A stretch of 64,000 nt of DNA, from the NCBI RefSeq assembly GCF_006438785.1, contig NZ_RCZB01000001.1, forward strand, positions 1 to 64,000. Direction: 5' to 3'. Both the position numbers and the translations under genes were made by a program. Source of the DNA: Rhodanobacter glycinis. GTDB lineage: Bacteria; Pseudomonadota; Gammaproteobacteria; Xanthomonadales; Rhodanobacteraceae. The notes below the pieces were generated by a model. That model saw nothing but the letters and a program-made list of their open reading frames with translations, ran no database searches and was not told the origin of the DNA. Every line of letters begins with the position of its first letter. The first letter of the stretch is position 1. Shown here piece after piece: positions 32,730 to 41,523 of the stretch.

Positions 32730-33686
32730 TCAGCGGAAGATCGGCCAGGGCGCGAGGAAGATCAGCCAGATCAGCAGCAGGATGCCGACGTACTTGAGCG
32801 CTTTGTACAGCTTCTTGTAGCGGCGCTTGAACGCCGCCTTGAACGCGTGGCCGGCACCGTGTTTGCGCTGACTCAGTGCAAACAGACGGTTCACGAAACC
32901 GGTTTTCTCCGCTTCACCCTCGGTGTTGGGCGAGGCGGTGATCTTGCCCATGAACGCGCCGACGCGGTGGTTGAGCGCATTCATCCAGCGCGTGCGCAGT
33001 GGCCGTTCGACATCGGCAAACAGGATCACCCGGGTCTGCTCGCTGGTGTTCTCGGCCCAGTGCACATAGGTTTCGTCGAACACCACGTCCTTGCCGTCGC
33101 CCCAGGCGTGCTCCTCGCCGTCGACGAAGATGCGGCAACTCCTCGAATTGGGCGTGATCAGGCCCAGGTGGTAGCGCAGCGAACCGGCGAACGGATCGCG
33201 ATGCGGATTGAGTTTGCTGCCTGGCGGCAGCAGCGCGAACATCGCCGCCTTCACGCTCGGGATCGATTTCAGCAGGGCCACCGTTTGCGGGCACAGCGCT
33301 TCGGCCGAGGCCAGCGGCTCGCCGTACCACTTCAGGTAGAAACGCTTCCAGCCCTGCTTGAAGAAACTGTTGAAACTGGCGTCGTTGTTTTTCGCAGCGG
33401 CGCGGATGTAACCCTCGTCGAACAGGTGCGTCGCCTCGTCGCGGATCGCCTGCCAGTTCGCCTGCAGCAGATCCAGCTGCGGAAAGCCGCGGCGGTCGAG
33501 GATGGGTCTGGCCGGCACCGCCGAGAACGCGTACATCAACAGGTTGTACGGCGCGAAGATCGCCGAGTGATCGACCAACTGGCGATCGAAGCGCAGCCGC
33601 ACGCGGCCGCGCAGATGCACCAGCAGCACGCACAGCACGAACAATGCGAGCACGGCTAGCAGGACGAGGCGAGGAGTGAGGATCAT
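32730..33686 (-). CDS. lpxO: Lipid A hydroxylase LpxO (aspartyl/asparaginyl beta-hydroxylase family)
   Basis: 318 aa. An N-terminal anchor (about 5-25), a 2-oxoglutarate/Fe(II) hydroxylase domain with NPHRDPFAGSLRYHLGL (His and Asp ligands) and WGDGKDVVFDETYVHWAENT (distal His), and a C-terminal hydrophobic segment (YVGILLLIWLIFLAPWP). Two terminal membrane segments around the hydroxylase domain match LpxO, which hydroxylates the lipid A secondary acyl chain. It lies 62 bp after the methyltransferase gene. Confidence 0.85.
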   Translation of the reverse strand: MILTPRLVLLAVLALFVLCVLLVHLRGRVRLRFDRQLVDHSAIFAPYNLLMYAFSAVPARPILDRRGFPQLDLLQANWQAIRDEATHLFDEGYIRAAAKNNDASFNSFFKQGWKRFYLKWYGEPLASAEALCPQTVALLKSIPSVKAAMFALLPPGSKLNPHRDPFAGSLRYHLGLITPNSRSCRIFVDGEEHAWGDGKDVVFDETYVHWAENTSEQTRVILFADVERPLRTRWMNALNHRVGAFMGKITASPNTEGEAEKTGFVNRLFALSQRKHGAGHAFKAAFKRRYKKLYKALKYVGILLLIWLIFLAPWPIFR

Positions 33687-33748
33687 GTCGGCGCTTGCAA
33701 CCGTGGAATGACTGTCAGGCAGGCATTCTACTCGCTTGGCCGTCGACG

Positions 33749-34846
33749 CTATCGAGGAGCTGCCTCAGCCTTCATCTGCTGTTCCCTGGTCAGCTCGACG
33801 TGCTGCTGCGGGCTGATCGGTTCGAACACGGGCTGCATGGCACCGCCCTTGTGGCGCAGCGCGGCGATCATGTTGGCGGCGGGGTAGCGGCTGGCGGCGA
33901 GAGCGGCCGCGTCGAGCGCATGCACGCGATCGATCCAGGCGCGGTCCCCGGCGAGCTGCGGGTCGAAGTTGAAACCGATCCGCCGTTCGACGAACGGCAT
34001 GATGGCGCCGCCGAAGCTGAAGAACAGTTCGAAATCGAACTCGGCCAGCAGGCAGGCCACGATGTCCTGCGCGCGCACACCCTCGTTGGAATACGCAGCA
34101 TGGTTGATCGAGCGGTAGCGCTCCGATGTCGTATTGAAATGGCGATCGTGGCGTTTGTCCGCCGGCAGGGTTGCCCACGCTTCCTGCACTGCGGTTTCCA
34201 CGTCCGGCCACAGTCGATGGCCGTTGCGGCCGATGATGTCGGAGCTGAGCAGCACGCCTTGTTCGGCCAGCGAACGTCGCAGCGACTCGCAGAAGATCTC
34301 CAGCGCGGTGACGTGGTGGAAGAACTGGTTGACGATGATGACGTCCTGCCCAGGTAGTTCGAACGGCAGGTTGCAGTCGCGCGCCGCGAACGTCATCAGC
34401 GCGTCGACCCCACGTTCCTGCGCCGCCGCAGCGGCAAGGCGCATCAGCGCAGGGTTGAAGTCGATGCAGGTGACCTGCGCCTCGACGCCGTCCGCCTGCA
34501 GCCGCGCGGCAAGGTCGATCTCCATGCTGCATGAGCCGGTGCCGACGCTGAGTACGCGCACGGGCGCGTTTCCGTCGGCCGCGCTGCGCCGGATATGGTC
34601 GAGGAAAAAGCTTTCCGGTGAACCGATGCCCAGCCGTTGCGCGTCGGGTGCCAGGAAATGCCCCGACCAGTAATCAAAGATCGGCGGCAGCGTTTCGCTC
34701 TGATATTGCGGGGTGACACTGAACGCGATGCGCTCGGCCATGGCGAGCAGCCGGCGACGAGCCGGCGCCGGCAGCGAACGTGCCAGCAATGCGATGGCGC
34801 GCTTGGCCGTGAGTCGATGGCGGTAGGCGAAATTCTTCAACGACAT
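33749..34846 (-). CDS. Class I SAM-dependent methyltransferase
   Basis: 365 aa. A Rossmann-like SAM fold in the middle: RVLSVGTGSCSMEIDLAARL (motif I, about 95-115), VTCIDFNPALM and DVIIVNQFFHHVT. The first ~70 residues and the last ~120 are unassigned; the N-terminus is basic and helical. Substrate unknown. It is downstream of phoH across 105 bp that hold a strong inverted repeat, and upstream of lpxO. The shorter start is used because the upstream extension runs through that repeat. Confidence 0.75.
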   Translation of the reverse strand: MSLKNFAYRHRLTAKRAIALLARSLPAPARRRLLAMAERIAFSVTPQYQSETLPPIFDYWSGHFLAPDAQRLGIGSPESFFLDHIRRSAADGNAPVRVLSVGTGSCSMEIDLAARLQADGVEAQVTCIDFNPALMRLAAAAAQERGVDALMTFAARDCNLPFELPGQDVIIVNQFFHHVTALEIFCESLRRSLAEQGVLLSSDIIGRNGHRLWPDVETAVQEAWATLPADKRHDRHFNTTSERYRSINHAAYSNEGVRAQDIVACLLAEFDFELFFSFGGAIMPFVERRIGFNFDPQLAGDRAWIDRVHALDAAALAASRYPAANMIAALRHKGGAMQPVFEPISPQQHVELTREQQMKAEAAPR

Positions 34847-34893
34847 GCGGGCAGCATCAGTCAGGCGTGGCCGCGCAACGGGCAACGGGACAC

Positions 34894-34938
34894 GGGAACA
34901 GCTGGGCCTGCCATCTCGCGACAGGCCCAGCTGTTCCC
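34894..34938. repeat. 17-bp inverted repeat between phoH and the methyltransferase
   Basis: GGGAACAGCTGGGCCTG (34894-34910) and its exact inverse (34922-34938) flank an 11-nt loop. Flanking CGGGA/TCCC units extend it imperfectly. Lying 13 bp after the phoH stop with no T-run, it could be a REP-like element, a transcript-stabilising stem or a leaky terminator. Confidence 0.6.
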
Positions 34939-34950
34939 CGTTCCCTGGTG

Positions 34951-36333
34951 TCACAGCGTCTCCGCCGCAAAGTCCGCCAGCCGCGAGCGTTCACCGCGCC
35001 GCAGCGTGATGTGCGCCGAGTGTTCCCAGTTCTTGAAACGGTCGACCGCGTAGGTGAGGCCGGAGGTGGTCTCGGTGAGGTAAGGCGTGTCGATCTGCTC
35101 GACATTGCCGAGGCAGACGATCTTGGTACCGGGGCCGGCACGGGTGATCAAGGTTTTCATCTGCTTCGGGGTGAGGTTCTGCGCTTCGTCGATGATCAGG
35201 TAGCGGCTCAGGAAGGTACGTCCGCGCATGAAGTTGAGCGAGCGGATCTTGATGCGCGAGGCGAGCAGGTCGTTGGTGGCCTGGCGACCCCAGCTGCCGC
35301 CGTCTTCGGGATTGGCGAGTACTTCCAGATTGTCGGTCAGCGCGCCCATCCATGGGGTCATCTTTTCTTCCTCGGTGCCGGGCAGGAAGCCGATGTCCTC
35401 GCCGACGGAAACGGTGGCGCGGGTCATGATGATCTCGCGATAGCGCTGCTGATCCATCACCTGTGCCAGGCCAGCCGCCAGTGCCAACAGCGTCTTGCCG
35501 GTGCCGGCGTTGCCGAGCAGGGTGACAAAGTCGACGTCCGGGTCCATCAGCACGTTGAGCGCGAAGTTCTGCTCGCGATTGCGTGCACCGATGCCCCATA
35601 CGTGGTGATTGGCATGCGAGTGGTCGTCCAGCAGCACCAGCGTGGCACTGGTCTCGTCGATGTTCAGCACGCGCAGCTCGACCGCGTTTTCGCCGGGCAG
35701 GAACAGGCACTGGTTCGGGTACCAGGCATCCTCCTCGCGCCGGTCCATCGCGTAGAACGTGCGACCGCGCTCGGTCCACGAACGCACTTCTGGATGCTGG
35801 TCCCAGAAATCTTCCGGCAACTCGGCGGAGCCGGTATAGAGCAGGGAAAAATCGTCGAGCGCGCGATCGTTCTCGTAGTCCTCGGCGACGATGCCGTTGA
35901 TGCTCGCCTTGATCCGCAGGTTGATGTCTTTGGTGACAAGGATCACGGCGCGTTCGGGGTTCTGGTCGCGCAGCTCGATCACTGCCGACAGGATCTGGTT
36001 ATCCGCCTTGGTGTGGCCGTTGCTGCTGGTGCGGTGCTGGAAATACAGCCGGCCGACCGATCCGCCACGCTTGAGCTTGATGCCCTGCGGGTTGCTCAGT
36101 TCCAGCCCGTCGCTCAGGTCATGCTGCTTGCCCAGTTCGATCAGTTCGTTGAGGAAACGACTGACCTGGCGCCCGTTGCGTGAGACTTCGGAGGCGCCTT
36201 TCTTTTTTTCGTCCAGTTCCTCCAGCACGGTCATCGGGATGAAGACGTCGTGTTCCTCGAAGCGGAACAGCGAGGTCGGGTCATGCAGCAGGACGTTGGT
36301 GTCGAGAGCGTAGATGCGCTTGCTTCCGGTCAT
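34951..36333 (-). CDS. PhoH-like ATPase with N-terminal PIN domain (PhoH2 type)
   Basis: 460 aa. Residues 1-150 form a PIN ribonuclease domain (YALDTNVLLHDPTSLF with early Asp, KADNQILSAV, ILVTKDINLRIKA). Residues 230-460 form a PhoH/RecA-like ATPase with Walker A LLGNAGTGKTLLAL and Walker B YLIIDEAQNLTPKQMK. PhoH2 proteins couple ATP-driven RNA unwinding with cleavage. The fusion is chromosomal and without a toxin-antitoxin partner here. Confidence 0.9.
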   Translation of the reverse strand: MTGSKRIYALDTNVLLHDPTSLFRFEEHDVFIPMTVLEELDEKKKGASEVSRNGRQVSRFLNELIELGKQHDLSDGLELSNPQGIKLKRGGSVGRLYFQHRTSSNGHTKADNQILSAVIELRDQNPERAVILVTKDINLRIKASINGIVAEDYENDRALDDFSLLYTGSAELPEDFWDQHPEVRSWTERGRTFYAMDRREEDAWYPNQCLFLPGENAVELRVLNIDETSATLVLLDDHSHANHHVWGIGARNREQNFALNVLMDPDVDFVTLLGNAGTGKTLLALAAGLAQVMDQQRYREIIMTRATVSVGEDIGFLPGTEEEKMTPWMGALTDNLEVLANPEDGGSWGRQATNDLLASRIKIRSLNFMRGRTFLSRYLIIDEAQNLTPKQMKTLITRAGPGTKIVCLGNVEQIDTPYLTETTSGLTYAVDRFKNWEHSAHITLRRGERSRLADFAAETL

Positions 36334-36466
36334 GCGGAAGTGTCCTCGCTGGTGGGTGGATGAAGGAGCCGCGGCGTACGGCGAGTCGCGGGGAGGTGAT
36401 GCCGGTACGGGGCGCCAGCCGGATGTCGGCTAGCGGTGCCGGTGGAGGCCATGAATGCCAGGATGG

Positions 36467-36928
36467 TCACTTGCCGGGGATGGTGTCGAGCACGATCTGG
36501 GCGTGGCCAGGTACTTTCACGCCGCGCCATTCCTGTGCCAGTTTCCCGTCGGGGTCGATCAGGAAGGTGCTGCGCACGATGCCCAGGTGACGTTTCCCGT
36601 ACAGCACCTTTTCGTGGATCACGTCGAATGCCTGGCACCAGGTTTCATCGGCGTCGGAAACCAGCCGGAACGGGAGTTCCTGCTTGGCGGCGAAATTGGC
36701 GTGTGATTTCGGCGAATCGCGCGACACGCCGATGACCTGTGCGTTGCGCTGGCGGAACGCCGGATACAGGTCGCGGAAGTCCTTCGCTTCGTTGGTGCAA
36801 CCGGGCGTGCTGTCCTTGGGGTAGAAATACATCACCACCCACTGACCCTTCAGGCTGGCGAGCTTCAATGCGCTGCCGTCGCCGGTGATACCACTGAGCG
36901 AAGGGACTTTCTTGCCAACCTCGGGCAT
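36467..36928 (-). CDS. bcp: Thioredoxin-dependent peroxiredoxin (Bcp/PrxQ)
   Basis: 153 aa. Peroxidatic Cys44 is in YPKDSTPGCTNEAKDF. The resolving Cys found five residues on in E. coli Bcp is replaced (Lys), but Cys98 in ETWCQAFDVI could act instead. It reduces hydroperoxides in the cytoplasm. GGAG lies 6 nt before the chosen ATG; a frame open to 37045 adds nothing recognisable. Downstream of gcvR on the same strand, a pairing common in gammaproteobacteria. Confidence 0.9.
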   Translation of the reverse strand: MPEVGKKVPSLSGITGDGSALKLASLKGQWVVMYFYPKDSTPGCTNEAKDFRDLYPAFRQRNAQVIGVSRDSPKSHANFAAKQELPFRLVSDADETWCQAFDVIHEKVLYGKRHLGIVRSTFLIDPDGKLAQEWRGVKVPGHAQIVLDTIPGK

Positions 36929-37147
36929 GACTACTCCGGCACAGCGGGTGACCGCTGCGCATGTGTGTGGAAAGGGGAGTTCGGGAACCGGCTGACGGTA
37001 AACACTGCGGGAGGTACGCAGAAAGCGATCGGATTGGATCGACACACAGACGGCAATGCAGCGTTCCTCGGTAGTCCCGGGAGCAAGACTAGCGCGTGCG
37101 CACCCGCCGATGACAGTCCTTGTCAGATGCGCCGGATCGCGCGATCC

Positions 37148-37723
37148 TCAGAACTTCACCGGATCCATGATCGCGTCGAGATTCAGGCCGTCGCACAGCT
37201 CGAGAAAGTCGTCGCGCAGCGCGGCAATATGGATCTCGGCCGGGATGCCGATGGTGAACTGGGCCTGGAACATCTCCGCGCCCGTCTGCATCGCCTGATA
37301 ACGGGTGGAGTTGAGCTGTTCCACGCTGATGCCATGCTGGCTGAAGAACTCCACGATTCGCGCCACGATGCCGGGCCGATCCGCCGCTACCACCTCTACC
37401 AGATATGGCAGCAGGTGCGAGCTGTTCTCGCGCGGGCCGGTGCGGTAGTGCACCAGCCGCAGGCTCTCGTCGCGGGCCAGCTTGGTCACGGCGGTTTCGA
37501 GCTTGGCCAGTGCATCCCATGCGCCGCTGGCGAGCAGCATCAGCGAGATTTCCGTGCCGATCGTCGACACGCGCGACTCGGAAAGATTGCAGCCGGCGTC
37601 GGCGATGCGCTTGGCCAGCGCCAGCAACGGCGACTTGATTGCCGGCGTGAGTGCCTGGATCAGCAGCTGATTGTCGTTGCCTGTACGCGCTGCCGCGGGA
37701 GAAGAGGCGGAAGAAGGTTTCAA
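37148..37723 (-). CDS. gcvR: Glycine cleavage system transcriptional repressor (ACT-domain, GcvR-like)
   Basis: About 191 aa with two ACT domains: the first has KRIADAGCNLSESRVSTIGTEISLML, the second YLVEVVAADRPGIVARIVEFFSQHGI. GcvR acts by binding GcvA in response to glycine. No ATG is available at the right place; a TTG at 37723 is the most likely start, with AGG-rich sequence upstream. Divergent from dapA and upstream of bcp, the usual gcvR neighbourhood. In Xanthomonadales its GcvR role is inferred from homology only. Confidence 0.75.
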   Translation of the reverse strand: MKPSSASSPAAARTGNDNQLLIQALTPAIKSPLLALAKRIADAGCNLSESRVSTIGTEISLMLLASGAWDALAKLETAVTKLARDESLRLVHYRTGPRENSSHLLPYLVEVVAADRPGIVARIVEFFSQHGISVEQLNSTRYQAMQTGAEMFQAQFTIGIPAEIHIAALRDDFLELCDGLNLDAIMDPVKF

Positions 37724-37849
37724 AAGAGCCTGCCTGTGGCGTTGTCCCGCGCGGTGCGGAGACGCTGAGATTACTCCGTTCGAGCTTACTTGCCCGCCTC
37801 GCGAGCCGGCAAGTAACATGCACGGCTTGACCCCGAGCGGAATTGAGAC

Positions 37850-38746
37850 TTGAACATTCGCGGAAGCATCTGCGCGCTGGTCACCCCGTTTGCGGCCGAT
37901 GGCGCACTCGACCTGGCGGCATTCGGGCGGCTGCTCGATCACCAGCTCGCGGGCGGCACGCAGGCGCTGGTGGTAGCCGGTTCCACCGGCGAAGCGCACA
38001 TGCTGGAGCCGGAGGAGTTCGATCGGCTGCTGACGTTTGCGATCGAGCATGTGGCCGGACGGGTGCCGGTGATTGCCGGCACCGGTGAGGCCGGCACGGC
38101 GAAGACGGTAGCGATGACTCGCCGTGCGCGTGCACTGGGCGCCGATGCGGCGCTGGTGGTGGTGCCTTATTACGTGCGTCCGACCCAGGAAGGCTTGTAC
38201 CGGCATTACCTTGAAGTGGCCGAACATGGCGGGTTGCCGTTGCTGCTCTACAACGTGCCGACCCGTACTGGCTGCGATCTGTTGCCGCAGACCGTGGCGC
38301 GGTTGCGCGAGCACCCGGGCATCATCGGCATCAAGGAAGCGCGCGGCGATCATGAGCGGATTTCGGCGCTGGCGGAACTTGTGCGTCCCGATTTCGTCTA
38401 TCTGTCCGGTGACGACGGCAGCGCGGGCGAGGCCATGCTGGCCGGCGCCGCAGGCACCATCTCGGTGGTGGCCAACCTGGTGCCGCAGGCGTTCCGTGCC
38501 CTGTGCGATGCGGCCATCGATGGCGATCAGGCGGTTACTGAGCGGTGCCATGCCGCGCTGCAGCCGCTGGTGCAGGCGCTCAACTGTGCGCCGAACCCGA
38601 TTGCGGTCAAGGCTGGGTTGCCCATCCTGGGGCTCGGTCTGGCGCTGCCGAGATTGCCGCTGGTGGAACTGAACGACGGTCCGGATCGCGCCCGATTGCA
38701 CCAAGCGCTGTCCAGTCTGGCATCCTTGGCGACTGTGGCCGGTTGA
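37850..38746 (+). CDS. dapA: 4-hydroxy-tetrahydrodipicolinate synthase
   Basis: 298 aa. A TIM-barrel class I aldolase of lysine/diaminopimelate synthesis that condenses pyruvate and aspartate semialdehyde. Schiff-base Lys162 is in IIGIKEARG, Tyr134 in LLYNVPTRTG, and the loop VAGSTGEA has Ser45-Thr46 where Thr-Thr is usual. The start is TTG, supported by alignment of the N-terminus (SICALVTPF) because no ATG is available; the RBS is weak. Relatives such as N-acetylneuraminate lyase are less likely given the downstream lipoprotein. Confidence 0.88.
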   Translation: MNIRGSICALVTPFAADGALDLAAFGRLLDHQLAGGTQALVVAGSTGEAHMLEPEEFDRLLTFAIEHVAGRVPVIAGTGEAGTAKTVAMTRRARALGADAALVVVPYYVRPTQEGLYRHYLEVAEHGGLPLLLYNVPTRTGCDLLPQTVARLREHPGIIGIKEARGDHERISALAELVRPDFVYLSGDDGSAGEAMLAGAAGTISVVANLVPQAFRALCDAAIDGDQAVTERCHAALQPLVQALNCAPNPIAVKAGLPILGLGLALPRLPLVELNDGPDRARLHQALSSLASLATVAG

Positions 38747-38779
38747 CGGTTGCCTGACTTACTTACGGAATCTGACTAC

Positions 38780-39370
38780 ATGAAGAAAACCTCGCTCCTC
38801 GTGGCCTTGCCGGCTGTGGCCCTCAGTGGCCTGCTGCTTGCCGGCTGTGGCATGTTCCGTTCGCACAAGGCGTGGGACACTGCCCAGCAGCAATCGCCGC
38901 TGGAGATTCCGCCGAGCCTCGACCGGCCGTCGACCAGTGAAGCCTTGATGATTCCTCCGCCCGGTGCGAATCAGCCGACTGCCAATGGCGCGACAGCCCG
39001 CGTCGGCAACGCCGGTGGCCAGATCGCCGATGGTTTCGTGATGACCGACAGCGTCGACAATGCCTACCATCGAGTGGGTCAGGTACTGGAAAGCGGCAGC
39101 CTGGGGCAGCTGGTCGGGCATGACGATGCCACGCACAGTTACACGCTGAACGTTTCCGCCGCTGCCGTGCAGCAGAAGAAGAAAGGTTTCTTCGGCCGCA
39201 TGTTCGGGCGTCACAAGGACGATGCTGCCGCTGCCCCGGGTGCGGGCTCGCATCAGGTGCAGGTAAGCATCAACGGCAGCGGCACGAATGCCAGCGAAGT
39301 ACGTGCCGAAGGCAACGCCGCGGCGGTGGCCAAGGTGATCGATACGTTGAAGTCGCGTCTGGGCGGCTGA
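38780..39370 (+). CDS. BamC/NlpB-like outer-membrane lipoprotein
   Basis: 196 aa. A signal peptide with lipobox LLAGC (Cys at about residue 23). A Pro-rich linker then has PLEIPPSLDRPS, reminiscent of the BamC N-terminal segment that binds BamD. The C-terminus has one small domain with DNAYHRVGQVLE. Its place after dapA is that of bamC (formerly dapX) in gammaproteobacteria. It is shorter than E. coli BamC (344 aa) and appears to have only one helix-grip domain. Confidence 0.65.
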   Translation: MKKTSLLVALPAVALSGLLLAGCGMFRSHKAWDTAQQQSPLEIPPSLDRPSTSEALMIPPPGANQPTANGATARVGNAGGQIADGFVMTDSVDNAYHRVGQVLESGSLGQLVGHDDATHSYTLNVSAAAVQQKKKGFFGRMFGRHKDDAAAAPGAGSHQVQVSINGSGTNASEVRAEGNAAAVAKVIDTLKSRLGG

Positions 39371-39382
39371 TCCTGCTGCCGT

Positions 39383-39428
39383 ATGGCCACAAAAAAGCCG
39401 CCCTTTGGGGCGGCTTTTTTGTGGCCAT
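39383..39428. terminator. Bidirectional intrinsic terminator
   Basis: A perfect 21-bp inverted repeat with a 4-nt loop has a GCCGCCC/GGGCGGC core flanked by A6 on the left and T6 on the right. It therefore works as a terminator in both directions, ending the dapA-lipoprotein transcript (plus) and the fdxA transcript (minus). Confidence 0.92.
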
Positions 39429-39433
39429 TGATT

Positions 39434-39757
39434 TCAGCGCTGCAGCAACTGGAGCTTGTCCGGCTTGCCTTCCCACTCCTTGGCGTCCGCCGGGCTGTCC
39501 TTGCGCTCGGTGATCACCGGCCAGCCCTTGGCCAGTTCGGCATTGAGCGCCACAAAGGCCTCCTGGCCGGCTGGCACGTCGTCTTCCGGATAGATTGCGT
39601 TGATCGGGCACTCCGGTTCGCACAGGGTGCAGTCGATGCACTCATCCGGATCGATCGCGAGGAAATTGGGGCCTTCATGGAATGCGTCGACCGGGCAGAC
39701 CTCGACGCAATCGGTGTATTTGCACTTGATGCAGTTGTCGATGACGACGAAAGTCAT
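39434..39757 (-). CDS. fdxA: Seven-iron ferredoxin
   Basis: 107 aa. Two cluster motifs at the N-terminus: [14 protein letters not shown] (with the shortened 3Fe-4S pattern) and [12 protein letters not shown] (4Fe-4S). The C-terminal ~50 residues ([13 protein letters not shown] type) are as in Azotobacter FdI/FdxA proteins. An electron carrier in the cytoplasm; the partner is unknown. It is convergent with the dapA operon across a bidirectional terminator. Confidence 0.93.
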   Translation of the reverse strand: MTFVVIDNCIKCKYTDCVEVCPVDAFHEGPNFLAIDPDECIDCTLCEPECPINAIYPEDDVPAGQEAFVALNAELAKGWPVITERKDSPADAKEWEGKPDKLQLLQR

Positions 39758-39896
39758 GGGCGGTCTTCGGTGATTTTTTTTATGAAGAGTGCGGCCATGG
39801 ATGGCCGCTTCTGGTCTTCACCCGCTGGCGAGGACTGCAAGCCGCCACCCGTCGTGTCGACTGCCGCGTTCACGGACGATCGCACAAATAAAAGAA

Positions 39897-39972
39897 TGGT
39901 GCTCCCTACGAGGTTCGAACTCGTGTTCCCGCCTTGAGAGGGCAGTGTCCTGGGCCACTAGACGAAGGGAGC
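39897..39972 (-). tRNA. tRNA-Glu (anticodon CUC)
   Basis: On the minus strand a complete cloverleaf begins GCTCCCTTCGTCTAG and pairs with AGGGAGC at the acceptor end. The anticodon loop reads CUCUCAA with anticodon CUC (glutamate, GAG codons), the T arm contains GTTCGAAC, and CCA is encoded. It closely resembles bacterial tRNA-Glu throughout the D arm and anticodon arm. Confidence 0.93.
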
Positions 39973-40164
39973 GTTATGCTGCGAGGCGCGCTAGTATAAC
40001 GGAATTGTTTCGCGCGGCAATGCTTGGCAAGCATGGGCCTGCGCCGTTCGAAGCATGCCCTGCCGGTGCAGACGTCATGGCGCCCCGCAGGACGATCCGC
40101 GATGCCGCGCACCGCGATATATTGCAACCAAAGGGCGGCTTCGCCCCGCAAGGATTCCGACCGC

Positions 40165-41523
40165 TTGAATCTCGAATCAGGGAACGACATCGCGCCAACG
40201 CTGCGGATCATTCCGCGCGACCAGCACATCATTTCGCGCAAGAACATCAGCAAGGCGGCGTTGCGGGTGCTGTACCGCCTGAACGAGGCCGGTTACGCGG
40301 CCTATCTGGTCGGCGGCGCAGTGCGCGACCTGCTGCTTGGCCTGCAGCCGAAGGACTTCGACGTCGCCACCAGCGCGACGCCGGACGAAGTGAAGAAGCT
40401 GTTTCGCAACTGTCGCCTGATCGGCCGGCGTTTTCGCCTGGCGCATGTGGTGTTCGGCCCGGAAATCATCGAGGTGGCGACCTTTCGCGGTCTTGGCGAA
40501 GAGGGCGGCGAGGGCGATCGCCATATCGTCGACGGCCGCATCGTGCGCGACAACATCTGGGGCACTATCGAGGAGGACGCGATCCGCCGCGATTTCCGCG
40601 TCAACGCTATGTACTACGACATCAGCGATTTCTCGGTGCGCGACTACGTCGGCGGCATGAAGGATCTCCAGGATCGTGTGCTGCGACTGATCGGCGACCC
40701 CGATATTCGCTACCACGAAGATCCGGTTCGCATGCTGCGTGCGGCCCGGCTGGCAGCCAAGCTCGACATGAGCATCGAAGCAGCGGCGATGGCGCCGTTC
40801 GAGGCGCTGGGGCCGCTGCTGGCCGACGCTGCACCCGCGCGACTGTTTGATGAATCGCTGAAGATGTTCCTCAGCGGCAACGGTCTGAAAAGCTTTCGCA
40901 TGCTCGAGCAGAGCGGCCTTCTGAAATTCCTGTTTCCGGCAACCGCCCGTGCGCTCAAGCGCGGTGACGAGGCGCTGCGTTCGCTGGTCGAGCACGGCCT
41001 GGAGAATACCGATGCGCGGATCGCCGAGGGCAAGTCGGTTACCCCGGCATTCCTGTTCGCGGTGCTGCTGTGGGGCGAAGTGCGCGATGTGGCGCATCAC
41101 TGGATCGCCCGCGGCCAGGAGAGCACCGAGGCATGGGCACGTGCGTCAGCCCAGGTCGTCGGCGAGCAATGCCAGCGGGTGGCAATCCCGCGGCGGTTCA
41201 CCTTCACCATGGAGGAGATCTGGTCGTTGCAGCCGCGTTTCGAGCAGATCCAGCGCAAGCGGGTGTTTCGCCTGATGACCCACCCGCGGTTTCGCGCCGC
41301 GTTCGATTTCCTGCTGCTGCGCGCGGATGAATCCCCGGCGATGCGCGAACTCGGCCTGTGGTGGGCGCATGCGCAACAGCTGCCGCAGGAGGTGCTGGCG
41401 GCGGCGCTACCGGCCGGCGGCGGCAGCGCCGCCAGTGATCATATTGCAGCACCCGTTGCCGGCCGGCCGCCTCGTCCGCGTCGGCGACGACGCAAGCCGG
41501 GCGACAAATCGGGTTCCGTGTGA
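40165..41523 (+). CDS. pcnB: Poly(A) polymerase I
   Basis: About 452 aa. A class II nucleotidyltransferase: VGGAVRDLLLGLQPKDFDVATSA contains the GG and DxD metal motif, and RRDFRVNAMYYD and RYHEDPVRMLRAARLAAKL are PcnB signatures. The C-terminal tail is Arg/Pro rich (GRPPRPRRRRRKPG), an RNA-binding feature of PcnB not found in CCA-adding enzymes. The start is uncertain: TTG at 40165 with AAGGA upstream gives a typical N-terminus, while the frame is open to 40024. It overlaps folK by 4 nt, the standard pcnB-folK pairing. Confidence 0.88.
   Translation: MNLESGNDIAPTLRIIPRDQHIISRKNISKAALRVLYRLNEAGYAAYLVGGAVRDLLLGLQPKDFDVATSATPDEVKKLFRNCRLIGRRFRLAHVVFGPEIIEVATFRGLGEEGGEGDRHIVDGRIVRDNIWGTIEEDAIRRDFRVNAMYYDISDFSVRDYVGGMKDLQDRVLRLIGDPDIRYHEDPVRMLRAARLAAKLDMSIEAAAMAPFEALGPLLADAAPARLFDESLKMFLSGNGLKSFRMLEQSGLLKFLFPATARALKRGDEALRSLVEHGLENTDARIAEGKSVTPAFLFAVLLWGEVRDVAHHWIARGQESTEAWARASAQVVGEQCQRVAIPRRFTFTMEEIWSLQPRFEQIQRKRVFRLMTHPRFRAAFDFLLLRADESPAMRELGLWWAHAQQLPQEVLAAALPAGGGSAASDHIAAPVAGRPPRPRRRRRKPGDKSGSV

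Noticed and set aside
37724..38704. Upstream extension of the gcvR frame
   Set aside because: It is antisense of dapA; only the part from the TTG at 37723 has ACT-domain sequence.
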